Positions 8,770-21,681 of a stretch of 64,000 nucleotides of DNA are shown here, piece by piece (the stretch's first letter is position 1; each line of letters opens with the position of its first letter). A program made the position numbers and the translations under genes. This DNA comes from Yamagishiella unicocca (Eukaryota; Chlorophyta; Chlorophyceae; Chlamydomonadales; Volvocaceae), in the NCBI GenBank assembly GCA_003116995.1, contig BDSL01000056.1, positions 62,001 to 126,000 on the forward strand. Reading direction: 5' to 3'. The notes under the pieces were generated by a model that did not search any database, was not told the origin of the DNA, and saw only the letters and a program-made list of their open reading frames with translations.

Positions 8770-10810
8770 ATGGGAGGAAAGGTGAACCCCCAAGCCGTAC
8801 TCGGGAGGTAAGAGGCATAGTAAGTTCCGGTACCAGCACGGAGACCCCCCATCGGCAGCGGGACCAACGCTAGCCAGTTGACTCGCAACAACTCATAGCT
8901 AGGGACGGGAGATCCAATTCCGCGAAGTTCCTCCTTGGGAGGCCCAGCACCGCAAAAACCCGCACATGGAAAAAGAAGACTTGTATCGCTACGACTATTG
9001 AAATCGCATTTTCCCGTAGGGTAGCGCCAGGGCACATACTAGCAGGTGCGAAGATTGCCACATGGCTTCTGACACATTGCTGCGCGCCCGAGGGACTCTG
9101 CAGCAACAAGGGTGCGCGGTCGCCCAGTCCCCCAACGAAGCAGGGGTGAAATAGGTGGACTGCAATTAGGCGGACTGCAGCGAAGAATGCCAGGAATGAT
9201 GGTGAGCAAGGGAACGTTACAAAACAGTTGGTCGCCTTACAGAGGACCTACCGGGTGGTCTAGCCGCCCACTCAGGCATGCTGACCGTCTGCCGCCCGCA
9301 GCTACCCGTTTTCGCTGCTCAGTTTCCTGCCTCACGCGGTGCCGGGTTAATCATCAGCCACGACGAACCCCGTCAGGGAGATGCCGTTGCCGACTGTGGG
9401 CTCAGAGCGGACACGCCATCGACGCAGACGAAGTAGACCGATAGAATCATATTCACTTCCAACCATCAGCCCCCACTCGGGTGACAAGGGGTCGTGACAC
9501 CCCCCGGCATAGGTTACGGAGCTCAGCCTCGAACATATGACGTCGAACTACATGCATTCGTTTTTGATTATATGTGAAAGGCAAGCTATGCCAAAGTAGA
9601 TTTGTTGGCTTATCTATCGGGGCCCAAAAGTACGATCGTCGTACACGGTATCGGCGCGTTGCTGGGCGCCTGGGAGCTGGCGCCTGTTGCTCGTTGCGCC
9701 ATATGAAGGCTGCTCGCGTCCCTCGCGTCCTCCTCTTAGGGAGCTGGCGGCCTGTTCCGATCCGTTTGATGCAGGGTGGTTTTAGCGCTCGTGTTTCAGC
9801 GCTTGTGTTTTTTGGGGCGCCCTGGTTGCCCGGGACTGCGGTTGCGGCCCCCCTTGCGCTGCAGGCGTCTCCCGCCCTGCACCCAGGGCCGCTGCCTAGG
9901 GAGAGGGAGGGCTTCCGGAGGAAAAACAGCATTCCAGGACGCGCCCCACGCCGAGCAGCCCGCTCCCATCCGAGAGCGCATGTCGCCCTGGATTATTGCT
10001 TTGTCTGTACGAGGGGCACCATCGGCTGTCGCGGTGCCCCTCTAGGTCCCGGCCCACTGCCACTATCGTTCAAATCCAGGAGTCAGCAGGAGCCCGAAGC
10101 ACAGTTTGTAGTAGGCGTCGCCACTAGGCTTGGGCGTACGACATCACGGGGGGTAGGGTCAGACGTGTGTGACGGTCAGACTCCGCACATCTGCAAGTCG
10201 CAGCTAGCGGCCGTGAGGGGCCTCCGCCCCCAACCTGCCTGTCACCGCAGAGTACAGACGATACACGGAGCAGTGAGTGCAAACGAAGTGAAGTACATCT
10301 CCGTATGTATCCATACCGAAAATGCCATTCGTTACATTGGGACAAGAGTCCCAGCACAGCCAGCGCACGCCGACAGGCCCCTTCGCGCCCAACGCCATGT
10401 TGCACATGTCACATCACTGCTCGCAGTCCTCCCTCGTGGACATCATTGGATCGGAGGACCGTACTAATGCACGACAGCGACTGACGTGTCCGGCCGAACC
10501 CAAACCACAACACATCGATACGGCATCTGCTGACACGGGCCGCCGCTGATCACCCGAAGCCCAATCCCCCCCTGCGCAACGGCAAACGGAACGACGAGGC
10601 CCGCCGCCCCTTGCCGCCCAGTTGCCGAACAGAGGAGCTCTGCCCCTGCACTTCATCACAAGAGCCACACGGCGCGCCAGCAGCCGGCCACCACCCACAC
10701 CACAGTGGGCGGGCTCACCCACTGTGGCCTCACCCACCGCAGCCTCGCCCACTGCGGCCTCGCCCACCGGGGGCTCGCATGTGGCCCTACAGAGAGGACC
10801 CCAGCCCTCC
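8770..10810. other. intergenic, no gene recognised
   Basis: Several open frames overlap on both strands (for example 9574-10467 plus and 9453-9932 minus), but none has a recognisable domain or splice structure. TTACA at 10332-10336 is a possible reverse-strand TGTAA signal for the PhyH gene, about 475 bp past its stop. Confidence 0.35.
10723..10770. repeat. 15-bp GCCTCRCCCACYG tandem run
   Basis: Roughly three to four imperfect copies of a CACTGYGGCCTCGCC-like unit lie just 3' of the PhyH stop codon. Confidence 0.6.
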
Positions 10811-13227
10811 TCAGCCCTCCAGCGCGGACAGCGGCACCGCGAGCGCCACAGCAGCCCCGTCCCGCCGCCTCACGACCGGGCGCGTGCTGAACTGCGGCAT
10901 CCACGCTCGCCGCATGTGCCTGGACCGGTTGGGGCCGCTGGCGTGTGCCAGGGTGTCCAAGAACACCACCTGGGGGGGGGGGGCGACGTACGCGCGGAGG
11001 GGTGGTGGGGTGGATGCGACGTATCCGAGGAGGGGGGTATGAGAGGAGACCCGTGGGTCCGTCGGCACCGAAAAGTTAACCCGGGGGGGGGGGTTAGCAA
11101 GGGCCATGGGGAGGTGTTACGGCGGTGACGGCAGGACGCGCATGTGCGTACTAGGATTAGGGTTTTAGTGTTCAGTGTTTCAGTGTTTCAGGGTTTTAGG
11201 GTTTCAGCATCCGCAAGTGAGGCTGGGCGACGGGTGGGGCTTTGCTCGGCGGCGTCATCAAGCACGCAGGAGAGGCGCGTGAGCACGTACGTACGGCAGA
11301 CACGTGGCGGTGAGTGTGGTACGGCAAACGCCGCCGCCCGCCATCCCCCCGAACTCACCACGGTTCCTGCCGGCACCAGGAGGTGCTCAGCCGCCCGCTG
11401 CTGCCCGCCTGGGTCGCGCGGCTCCTGCAACGTGTGTCCCACCACTCGGTCCGCGTCCACCACGGTTCTGGCGCTGGCGCTGGTCCTGATGTTGGTGTCG
11501 GTGCTGGTGCCGGCGTCGGTGCTGGTGGCGGCGTTGATGCTGGTGCCGGCGCCACCGGTCCGACCGTAGCTGAGATGGGCACCCGCGCAAAGTGGGCCCT
11601 GGACGATGAATGAGGCCACCGGCGGCACAGCGGAGGTCCCGGCAGCGGTGGTCCCAGCAGCGGAGGTCCCAGCAACCTCCGCCGCTGCACTGCCGGCAGT
11701 AGCCGTGACGGCCGCAGGCTGATAGTCGTCCGGCCGGGGCCCAAGTTGGCTGGCCAACGCGGGGGGACCCTCCGGGCGGCACGAAACACCCACCAACCGC
11801 CGCCGCTTGCCGCGCCCGCTCTGCTCCGACCCACCATCACTGTCCGGGTCGCCCACCGCGGGCGCCATCATAGGGCCCCTTCCGGGCGCCGTCATAAGGC
11901 CCCTTCCGGGTGCCATCACAGGGCCCCCTCTGGGCGCCATAGAACCCTCCCCGAGGGGCTCTAGGTGGCTCCCCGGCAGCACGGCCAGGGCGCCGTTGTC
12001 TGCGGGCGGCGAGGGGGGGGGGTTGTGTTTTGCGTTCGTGGCGCAGCTGCCGTACGTAGCGCACCGCAGCAGTGGCGTGGAGGGCGGGGGGGCCCCTGGC
12101 TACTGCCGGCTGTAGCCGCAACGGAGGTCGGGTGCGTATCAACACCTGGTGCAGTGTTCAGGCAACAACGCATGCTATTGCCGTTTGTTGTAGGCAGGTA
12201 GGTGGATGGATGGACTGGGCAAGAGGCGGGGGTGACTCAGCAACCAGTCCCCCGCGGGAGCTTCCGCCCTGCCCCCTCTTCTCCCCCCTAGTTTCTGCCC
12301 TCCGTTTCCTATGTCGTGTAACCGGGTTTTCTCGCCCCCACACCCCTCCGGACCATCTGCCCTCTACGCCGCCACGCGCACACCCCGTCACGCCGCCACC
12401 CGCTCACCGGTATTCATGTCGTCCAGCGCCGTCCACACCTGCACACACTACCCGGGGACAGAGCGTCAGTGGGGGCTGCTTGACAATGTGGTGCCCCGCA
12501 CACACACATCCGTGCGAACGCATGTGTATGGACACGTGTGCGCAAACACGTGTGCACAAAAGCGTGTGCACCTGCGCATGTGCTCCTTGATACCGGCTGC
12601 ACCCTGGTGCTCCGGCCCGGTGCTTCCGCAGCCACCAACTAACTGGCTATTGTGCGTGGACCCGCCTGACTCAGACCCCCAGGAAAACGCATACCGGTAA
12701 CCACATGACAGCGCCCTTTTCGTGGCGTTTCCATGACGTTGTGGTTACCCCGGGAGGCATCTGTGAGATACGCATTGGCATTACGTGTTGCGCGTGCGGC
12801 ATGTATTGACGGCCGTCTGATGGCAGCCCGACCGGGCACCCCCCCCCGTGCTGCGCTGTTCTGCGCGCACCGAAATGTACGGGCTGTAGTCGTACTCGCG
12901 GCAGCCCCGGCACCAGTCCGAGTCCCGGTGCCAGCCGAACGCCGCCCGGCTGCTGCTGCGGGGCGCCTTGATGATGAACTGCTCGTTGAACAGGTACGGC
13001 CCGCCTCCTCCCCCTCCTCCTCCTCTGCCCGCCACTTCCCGGCCCGACGCCTCCGTCACATCAGCCACCTGCGGCTGCGGTGCTTCTGCTTCCGAAACCG
13101 CTACAGCCGAATCTGCCGCCGCTGCTGCTGCTGCTGCTAGCGCTGCGTCACTGGGCGTTGGCGGCACCGCCGTAGTTGGTGCGCCGCCGTCGTCGCTGCC
13201 GCCATCGTGGCTGCTGGTTTCACCTCT

Positions 13228-13262
<35 letters not shown>

Positions 13263-14214
13263 GGTGGTGGTAATGGGTGCCGCAGGTGTTTGGGCCGCGG
13301 CCGCTGCTGTGGCAGGAGCAGCAACGACAACTGCAAGGGCGGCGGTAATCGCTTCGGGAGGAGTCCGAAGACAACCCGCACGATGGCGCCTGGGGTGGGG
13401 GGGAAGGGGGTTTCGGAGCTCTTAGCGCAAGATGCGAGTTGCAGCCAGGGTGCCAGAGACAGCAGCGAGTGGGGCTAAGCACGCGACCGAGGGGGCGAGG
13501 GGCGGGTGCCGGAACCTGCACCTCGCTGCGTCGCCCTCGCCCCTTCCCCCGCCCACTTCGCTTCGTTTCCACAAAGCCACACATCTCAACCCATCCGCTT
13601 TCCGACACGACGCCGAGGGTGCGGCAATCAATGCCGTCGCGCCGCGTCCCATTCTCGCGCCGCTCTGAGCGGCTAGCTGATGCAAGGTCCTGTACCCCAG
13701 GGTCTCTTAAGCAGTCGATCCACGAGGCCCCGTGAGGGACAGCGATCCCCTGTTGCTTATCTTCACGCTCAGCCGCGAAACTCCGCGGACCGCAGTTATG
13801 TGTTTGGTATTAACCGCGGGCTGTACTGCATGTTACTTCCGCACCCAACGTACGGCAGAGCCCCACAAGAACGCCCTTGGCCACCCGTACCTGCGTACCC
13901 TGGTCCCGTTCGTGGCCCTTCAGGTGGACGGGGGCGCCGCACTGAGGGCAGTGCTCAGCGCAGCAGCAGCAGCAACAACTGGTGCTGTTGTGAGCAGGGA
14001 AGCCCAGGGCTGCGCGCACGAGGTCATGCAGCCGTTGCGAGGCCAGGAGGCTTAGCCCGGGAAGCGGCACGGCTGCGGGCTGGCAGCCTGAGGAAGCGGC
14101 CGACGACGCGGCTGCGCCTGAGGTTGTCGGCGGAGCCTCCGCAGCGGCGCCGGTCGCGGCGCCGGGGGCATGGTGAGGGCGGAGGACCTCGAAGACGCAA
14201 CCCCTGTGCGCCAT
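10811..14214 (-). CDS. phytanoyl-CoA dioxygenase (PhyH)-like protein, 5 exons, about 557 aa
   Basis: Exons in reading order are 14214-13891 (ATG), 13389-12871, 12438-12408, 11999-11359 and 10969-10811 (stop). All phases agree. PhyH enzymes are non-haem Fe(II)/2-oxoglutarate oxygenases. Visible landmarks are LFNEQFIIKAP, the iron-binding H-x-D in GWHRDSDW, YSPYIS/VWTALDDMNT, NGALAVLPGSHLEPL, and the distal His and 2-oxoglutarate Arg region LAHASGPNRSRHMRRAW. Oddities are a Gln/His-rich and poly-Ala stretch before the core, and roughly 190 residues of low-complexity sequence (with a GKRRR basic patch) between PGSHLE and LLVPAGTV, where most relatives have a short loop. The first exon (Cys-rich, with CPQCGAPV) fits by phase but has no PhyH homology, so it is the weakest part. 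The substrate is unknown. Confidence 0.72.
11151..11208 (+). repeat. degenerate telomere-like tract inside the PhyH gene
   Basis: TTAGGGTTTTAG and GGGTTTTAGGGTTTCAG surround TTCAGTGT units, matching a decayed (TTTTAGGG)n array of the Chlamydomonas type. It lies in the last intron (10970-11358). A reverse-strand equivalent (CCCTAAAAACC) occurs near 35385-35425 in a symporter intron. Confidence 0.55.
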
Positions 14215-16431
14215 CACAAAAGTTGTGGAGACGGCCTGAGAGCGCAACGCATGGCGCCCGCGAGAACTTGCCTCTTCGTAGCTACATTCTCGCAGGCAGG
14301 CGTGTCGCCGTCGTCGTAAGCCCCAGCAGCCTCGAGCACATGTTCGGCCTCCTAGGCAAGAGGCCATCGGTAGGTGCGGCTTACTTGCAGGTACAACTTT
14401 TAGTTATGCAAGTTTTGGAACCTACATACTGCAGCGTTTGCAAATCTTGCCCTGCGAAGAACTTTGGAAGGACGACAAAGCCCTCACAAAGCAAAAGCTG
14501 GCGTATCTTATAATTGCAATAGCTCTGCATGTTGAGAGGCTTCAGGTTATGCTGGAGACCAAACAGGGCTTTCAGGGCCATGACACACCATCTGCCCTGC
14601 CGCTGCGCGCCATTTCTCACAGACTTCGGAGCCGTTGCTGTTTGCGTCTGTCCTTGCCCCTTCACAATATTATAGCTTTACATAACTGTGTCTATGCTTG
14701 ATGTTTGTCAACAAATGTATGTTTATTTAACACTTGCCTATGCTTGATGTGTGCCAAAGAAATGTACAGCATGAGCACAAACAAATCCAAAATTGCATGG
14801 CAACGGAGCTACGATAAACTGCACTGTAGGACTGCTATTCACTAAGCTGATACGCGAGGATATTTCGAGCGCCCGCCATCTTCGCCAACCGCATTGCGGC
14901 CCGCGGGGACTCTCACGTGATGCACGTGGTTCCCGTGACCCGATGCCCGGACGCTGCTTCGACCGCAGGCGACCGCATCGTATATTGGTGCTTAAACTCT
15001 TGCTATTCATGTTGAGATAGTCCCGTGCGTCCATACGAAAAGGTCTTTACGCTAGGCATAGCGCGCATGGGTGCAACCGTTACCCTCCGTTACAGAACAA
15101 CACGTGTTGGTTGAGAAAGTGGATTGCAGGTTGTGAAGCCAAGATTCTCCAGGATGCAACGCTTGCAAAGAAAGTGTGATTAAGTCAGTGGAGGGTTTCG
15201 CATGTTCCGGCCCTGCTTCCATCCAGGCGCCTGTCAGGGAATTACGGCAGGGCCATAGACGGTGTCATCAAGTCGGCTTGAGGGTTTGACGTGGGGACGA
15301 CGAGGAGATGACGAAGAGCAAACCAAAAGCAAACCCGCCGGGCACCCTCCACGCCGAGCCTCCCCCAACATTCCCATTGATTCTGAACCGCGATGCACCC
15401 CACCGCCAGCGGGGAATGTGCGATGGGAGGGCACGCGTGCGAGAGAGAACAAGAATTGTAGAGACCTGGTCACAGGAGTCCTGAGGACGCATGCGGCTCT
15501 TTTCTTGCAGCTTACAGTGACACCACGCCTTCAGTGGGGGCCCTCGCTTCATGATCATGCACACGGCCCTGGGGTCACACAATTTCAGCCCTGATGCAGA
15601 ATGTCGTCCGGAATAAGGAAGCAGCCGAGATGGTGGATCCAACAGGTTTTAACGTGTTGTGAGGTATGTACGGTGCAGCTCGCCCCTGCATGCCGATTGT
15701 ACCATCGCCATCTACTGCGCGCCGTCATCAACGATCAACGACCAACAGACGACGCCGTAGCGGGCAACGAAGCAACCAATAGAGGCATCCAACCATTCGG
15801 TAGCAGCCGTGTTGCATACCGATGACACCGATAAGCGCGTCGTTGTCCCTCGACACCCCTCCTGCTACGAAATCCCCTCCCCGTACTTGATACCAAACAC
15901 ACATAAGCCCGGGACGGCCGGGGTCATAGGAACGCTGGAAAGAATATACGTTGTTGCTACTAACGTAATAACTGGTAGTATGAACGAGTTAGTTATTTCC
16001 TATCGGGGCCCTCCGGGGCGGCACAACCGCAAAACGCCTCCCTTCCCCTGCAGCGCTTGCCGCGCGCGCTAGCCCCCTGCAACCAACAACTGCCCAGCCC
16101 AATCGAACGTGTCAAACACACGAAGTCGGCAGCTCTGCGCAAGCGCGCGTCCGAAGTAAGGGTGGGGTCGCCATAGGCCAGGTTCAGATGGCCGCCCCCG
16201 AGTTTTTTCCCGAAGTCAAAGCTAGCTCGGCTGGGTCACCGCCGCTCTCACAGGCCGTCCCGCCCAGCGCCCTCCCGTGGGTACAGCCACTCCATCCACC
16301 AGCGTCACACACCAGCGCAATCATTACAGCCGACGCGCGCCTCTTGGTCGTACATGTACGGCCAGTGCGCCCGCTCCGGCGCGACGGCTGGCGGGATCCG
16401 ATCGGCGGTGTTGCTGGGGGCCGCGTGCCCC
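14215..16431. other. intergenic, no gene recognised
   Basis: This lies between the start of the PhyH gene and the end of the deiminase gene. Open frames such as 15262-15594 (plus) have no motif I know. The AT-richer part at 14400-14780 shows no RNA gene. Confidence 0.35.
16324..16328 (-). terminator. AIH: possible poly(A) signal TGTAA of the deiminase gene
   Basis: TGTAA on the minus strand lies about 105 bp beyond the stop codon. This is the usual green-algal signal, but the motif is short and could be chance. Confidence 0.3.
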
Positions 16432-19400
16432 TTACTTGGGGGCCACGTGCTGCTGGGTGATGCTGCGGGAGGCGGGGCAGGGCGGGCAGGGCGGGACAGA
16501 TAGCCGTCAGCAACGAAGAGGGGAGTATCGGCAGGTGCCGCCGGTCCACAAGTTGAGGGCCCCATCACCGAAAATGCAAGGGGTCGCACGTCGCCTGTAG
16601 GCCAGGATGGGAAGTTGCCGAGGCCGAGGAAGACCTCGCCGCCCCCACCCGCCCTGCTGCGCCAATCAACTTCCCCCCCCTGCTCCACCCTAGTCCAATA
16701 GCATGCGCGCGCATCCCGGTGTCCGCATGCTATGCGCCCACTACATTTCCCCAGTCGAGTTACCGGTCCTTTTATTGTAACACCCCCCCCCCCCGCTCAC
16801 CAGTGCACATTGCCGGCGTTCAGAAGCACGTCGCGGCTGTACACGCCCACCACCTTGCGGCCCGGGTAGGCCCGGGACAAGATGTCCAGAGCCTGCTCAT
16901 CAGACTTGCTCTGCGAGGGGGAACGACAGCGGTACGGCACGTCAGGGGGCACGGCACTTCGGGCCGCGGCGCGGCAGGAGGGCCGGCGCACCTCCCCCGT
17001 CCCAACCGCTCACGTTCGAATGCCGGCATCAGCTGATGGCCGGTAAGGGTGCCGCACGCATCGTCGCCCCGCCGTGGGGCTCGACAGCCACCCCATGTGT
17101 CGTACCTGTCCCACCTTAGTAGTGTTGGGGTTGTGTGTGTGAGTGCTACGTGGTAGGGAGCTACGGCAGCGGGTGGTGCCCCCCCGTGAGCCCGCGTGTG
17201 CTGATACTGCTGATACTGCTGATACTGCTGATACTGCTGATACTGCTGATACTGCTGATACTGCTGATACTGCTGATACTGCTGATACTGCTGATACTGC
17301 TGATAGTGATGATACTGATTCTACTTAGTGCACCAACGTGCACGGATTGCACGCACCGGTCCGTTCCATTGGACAGTGCGGCCTCGCCCTACGCGCTCAT
17401 ATGCCCCACGTTACAACCAGAGCGGGCCCAAGTCGCTGTCGCGCTGTCGCGCTGCTGACACTGAAACAACGACCTGCGCACCCACCCCCCTTGCGCCAGG
17501 TGCCTGCCTGCCTCACCAGGAGCGCATCTGCTTGCTTGCCGTCGCTGCGGAAACGCACACGCCCTCCCTGGACCAGCCCATCCTGGACGCGCGCCTGTGT
17601 TACATCGTCTCCCCCTCCTCCTCCTCCCCGCGCCCTAACCCCTGCACCCACCTGAAGCCCGCCGAACTGCGGGCATACGATGCCGCCGTTGGCGATGTAG
17701 TGGTTGATGTAGGAGGCGGCCAGGCGCTCTCCGGGAATGCGGGGCACGTAACCCAGCTTGATGTGGTCGGGGTGCACCTGGGTGGACTCCTTGAAGGTGC
17801 GGAACATGGCGGGGCTCGGGGCGGGCAGCTTGATGACCTGGGGGGGGGGTAGGGTTTTGGGGATAGGGTTTTGGGGGAAGGGTCAGGAAGGATGGCGGGG
17901 GGGGCCTGATTGGTCGAAGGGAGGGGTGGGGAAGGGACTCGAGGGTCGGCCGCCGCCGCCGCCGCCGCGCGGTTTCCAAACTGATAAACGGCCGGACGGC
18001 ATCGGTTTCGTCGTGTTTTGGCACTTCCCCGCAACAGCAGGCGACTCGAGGCATCCCACGACGCGACCCGGACCAGGAAACCGTCCGTTGACAGTTCTCC
18101 CCTTCCCTCCCTCACCCCTCCGCACCCCTCCCCTCTTGCGCCAGAGCCCTGTCCTCCATCTCCAATGTCGGCTCTTCTTCGTCCCCCGCCGCCGCCTAGT
18201 TTCGTCAGCTAGTTTCTGCCCTACGCTTCCATGTAATCGGGTCTTCTTGTCCCCCCCCCGTCTTTTTGCACCCCCCCACCCTCGCGCTGCCGCCTCGCAC
18301 CTTGATCCTGCGGCCAAGTGCGTCCTCCGTGTTCTCCAGGATCTCCAGGTTGCGCGCCGACACCTCGTGCTGCGGGTCGTTGGGGTCATCGCACCACGAC
18401 AGCAGGATGGTGCCCGGCTCCGTGAAGGTGGCCATGTTGTCGACGTGGCCGTTGACCACCTGATGTACGACACGGGCGGAACGCAGGGGTGCGAGGCCCG
18501 GGAGGGCGGGGGTGGGTTGGGGTGGTGTGAGAGGCAGGAGGCGGGCGGCTCGCAAATCCGAAGGTACGACACATACACGGGCTGATGGATTGAAGGGCTG
18601 GTGTGCGCCCCACCGGGCCGTCCGTGCCATGCAATACCCTGCCGTGCTTTGCTCCTCCCCAGCGAGCCCTCCCTGCAGCTGGGGCGTAGCTCACCTGGTC
18701 GTCGCCCATCATGCCCTTCCACAGCCAGATGATCTTCTCCAGCCCCAGGTACTCCTTCAGCATCTTCTCGATGCCCTCCTTGCCCAGCTCAGGATTACGA
18801 GAGGGATGCAGCAGGCACTCCTCGGTCACGACCATGGTACTGCAGGACGGGGGGGGGTTACGATAAACGAACCGGTAACGCGATTGGGGAAATGTAGTGG
18901 GTGCAGGACGGATGGGGGGGGAAGAGGGGGGCGGGAGAGGGGGCGCTCCTGTGAATACCCGGCGGTAGTAACTGTCGCAGTGGACGCGGTTTTGCCGCCA
19001 CACCGGCGGACAGGTGGCGTATAAAACACAGTCGTCGGAGGAGGCACCATACGTCACAGATGTATCGTCCCTGCCGGGTAGTAGCAACTGTTACAGTGGG
19101 CCCCAGACAAGAAGCTAGAGCCATCGGGCGCATCGCCTGACATTGCCGGGACTTTGGTGACGACAATCAAGTGGCACACTTCTTATCGTAAAGCGCGACA
19201 TTCAATGCACCGTTACTCCTCCTCCTCCTCCTTTGGGGTACAACTCGGTCGCGCTGCCGTACCGTTGCTGACTCACCCCTGGCCGTCAGCGTGGATGGAT
19301 CCTCCCTCCAGGTGCATGGGGCACTCGAAGGCCTTGATGCCAGCCCAGTCCAGGACGCCGCGCCCGGCGGCGTGGTCCTTCTTCCAGTCGGGCATCATCT

Positions 19401-21681
19401 GTTGTCACGAGCAGCAGCAGCACCGACAACAGCAGGGTCGTTGGGGAAGTAAGGGCGGCAGCAGGTGGGCGGTGATGGGCGCGGCTCGAGGTGAGGTTTG
19501 GGGTGGGGTTCGGGGTGAGGTTCGGGCGATGTGTGGGTGGCGATCAGGAGCAGACAGTTGTCCAGGGGGTCCCCCGACGATGTCGTCAGCTGCTGCCGAC
19601 CTTGATGAAGCAACTCCGTTCCGTTCCCTTTGCCTTCAGACCCGTGGCGCCACACTTCGGCGTCACCCAACCAATCATCCGGCCCTGCGCCCAACCTCCG
19701 CATCCTCCCACGTGTCCATCCATCCACTCGTCTGTATCGATCCCTAACTAACCGACCCACTGACCCACCGACCCACTCACCGCGGGCAGGCCCATCTTCT
19801 TCTTGCCAGGCGCACCGTAGCAGTCGTAGTCCCAGTGCACGCCAGCCACCTCCCGCTTGCCGGTCTTGGCATCGTCGCGAACGATGCACTTCAGAGGAGG
19901 GGGCGAGGAGGAGGGGGCGAGGAGAGAGGGAGGAGGAGGGAGGGAGGAGGAGGGAGCGAGGGGGGGGGGAACCGGGGATGAGGTAGGAATAGGAGGGTGG
20001 CGAGAAGACCCGCTTACATGGCACAGGAAACGGAGGGGGTGGCGAGGCCCGCTTACATGACACAGGAAACAGAGCGCAGAAACCAATTGGTGCATAGTTT
20101 TCGGAAGGGAGGGGAGAGGACGACGAGTTAGGAGGGAAATGGGTGCCGACTCAGGGTCAATGGTTCGGGAATTACCATGAGCAACGCACCTGCCAACGCC
20201 GCCCGCGCTCGGGTAGGTGGACTATTAGTGCCAACATATGCCCATTTAAGAGTGCAGATGAAGCTCACATCGATTACGTTGTTCGTTTCGTCACAACGCC
20301 ACCGATGTGAGCCCCTTTTTTAGGGTTAGTTCGAACAGCAGGACCAGGGTTCATCCCTGCAAGTCTACACGCGCGCTTCCAGGACGACCTCGAGCTCTCC
20401 GGCCTAACCGTCGGCCTGGCACATGCTTCGGCAGAATCTGCTTCATGCGTCGTTGCCTGGCGAGAGACGAAGACGCAGTGCGTGGCACAACAACTGGGCG
20501 TCTCGTCGAAGACCGAGACGTATCGTACAGTCCTAGAAGCTTCCGAGTTCTTCCTGAATGACTTACGGTGGGGCCCCAGTCGCGCAGCCAACCATCCTCC
20601 AACGGCATCTCAACCACCGTCACGCCTGACACGCCGCGGAAGTAGTTTCGCGCCACCTCGATGCTCTGTAGGCGGACGTAGGGCGGTGAGGAAACGAGGG
20701 CGGGAGGGACGGACCAAGGCGGGAGACTGAAGCACAGGCGCGGAGGGGAGCTGAGAGGCGATAACACGGAGAAGGTCGGGGCATCGAGGCCCGTCCCCAT
20801 CAGTTTCTGCTAGCTTGTTGCAGTAGTTGTCCCAAAAAGCTAACATGCGCATGCTGGCGCGACAGGGCACTTCGGGTGGGGACCAGAAGAGCAGGGTTGC
20901 TGGCTGTAATACGCGAGTTAACACAAACGAAGCGGTGACAGAACATGGAGGCGCATGGCAACAGTGTTCCGAGTCGTCTCACCGAGGGGTCGGCGAACAT
21001 CCACACCGGCTCGAACTGCGAGATAGCCTTGGCAATGGCGGCATACTGCTGCTGCGCGGGCTTGGCGCCATCGCGCCACAGATATGGGCTGTAGGGCCAA
21101 CCCATCCAGCAGCCCACGTGCGGCTCAAACTCGCCTAGCAACCGAAAGCATCGGAAACACGAGGGCGAGACGCACGTGCGTCGGTAGGACAGTTTCTGGT
21201 GTCATGGTTTGTCTAGCTACAAAGATGACAACTCCGCCAACAGCGCGTGTGCAAGATGTTGGTTCAAAAAGGTGACATCCTAATACAAGCATTGGGTTCA
21301 CGAACTCGCGATGGATGCCTCTACGACCGCCCTTTAACGGCCGACAGAATTATGTGGCAAAAACACTTACCGGGCATGGTGTATCCCAGCTGTTTGGGAG
21401 TTGGCTCGGCTGCCGCAGCGCTGAAGCCCGCCGACAGAGAGGCGCCATTTGCCCCCGCAAGGACGCCTAGGCCTGAGAGACGAGTATATACAGATATCAA
21501 GATACCATTATGTCTATCAGCTTACTCTAACATGCCGGCTACGCACGTTAGCTAGTAGCCATGAACGGCCATGCGCCCCGTGCTAGTCCGTTACAAGTAA
21601 AGCGCACCGCCATCACTCACCAGCCAGCGCCTTGCCAGCAAAGTGGCCGGCAAGCCCGACAGCTTTCGCGGAGGCGAGCAT
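16432..21681 (-). CDS. AIH: agmatine deiminase (agmatine iminohydrolase), 424 aa, 11 exons
   Basis: Exons are 21681-21621, 21472-21371, 21134-20983, 20665-20567, 19888-19781, 19398-19277, 18839-18695, 18459-18301, 17837-17652, 16910-16801 and 16462-16432. Every junction keeps frame. The enzyme hydrolyses agmatine to N-carbamoylputrescine and ammonia on the arginine decarboxylase route to putrescine. The family signature is clear: [13 protein letters not shown] (from about residue 56), WLRDWGPT (131-138), [10 protein letters not shown] (204-212), GHVDN (267-271) and the nucleophile Cys415 in NAGNVHC, so the Asp/Glu, His and Cys catalytic set is intact. The usual GGGNIHC is NAGNVHC here. Residues 1-45 ([14 protein letters not shown]..., Ala/Gly-rich with few acidic residues) precede the conserved domain and look like an organelle-targeting peptide (inference). 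The last exon codes for only ten residues. The gene is head-to-head with the symporter gene. Confidence 0.95.
16693..16790 (-). repeat. dispersed repeat R2, in deiminase intron 10
   Basis: It reads on the minus strand as TTACAATAAAAGGACCGGTAA, CTGGGGAAATGTAGTGGG, then CGGACACCGGGATGCGCGCG. It ends at a G/C homopolymer. It lies in the intron between the last two exons. Confidence 0.8.
17199..17313. repeat. 9-bp CTGATACTG microsatellite, about 12-13 copies
   Basis: This is an essentially perfect nonamer array in a deiminase intron (16911-17651). It ends with a few decayed units (GATAGTGATGATACTG). Confidence 0.95.
18847..18904 (+). repeat. dispersed repeat R2, partial copy in a deiminase intron
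   Basis: GGGTTACGATAAACGAACCGGTAACG followed by GATTGGGGAAATGTAGTGGG. The GGACACCGGG end is absent. Confidence 0.75.
19085..19145 (+). repeat. dispersed repeat R4, copy in a deiminase intron
   Basis: CTGTTACAGTGGGCCCCAG, then AGAGCCATCGGGCGCATCG and CCTGACATTG. It lies in the intron between the exons at 18695-18839 and 19277-19398. Confidence 0.8.

Noticed and set aside
8224..9035. Overlapping minus-strand frames across the 43-bp array; possible CRISPR array
   Set aside because: Units are contiguous and nearly identical with no spacers, in a eukaryotic context. The frames are repeat-driven.
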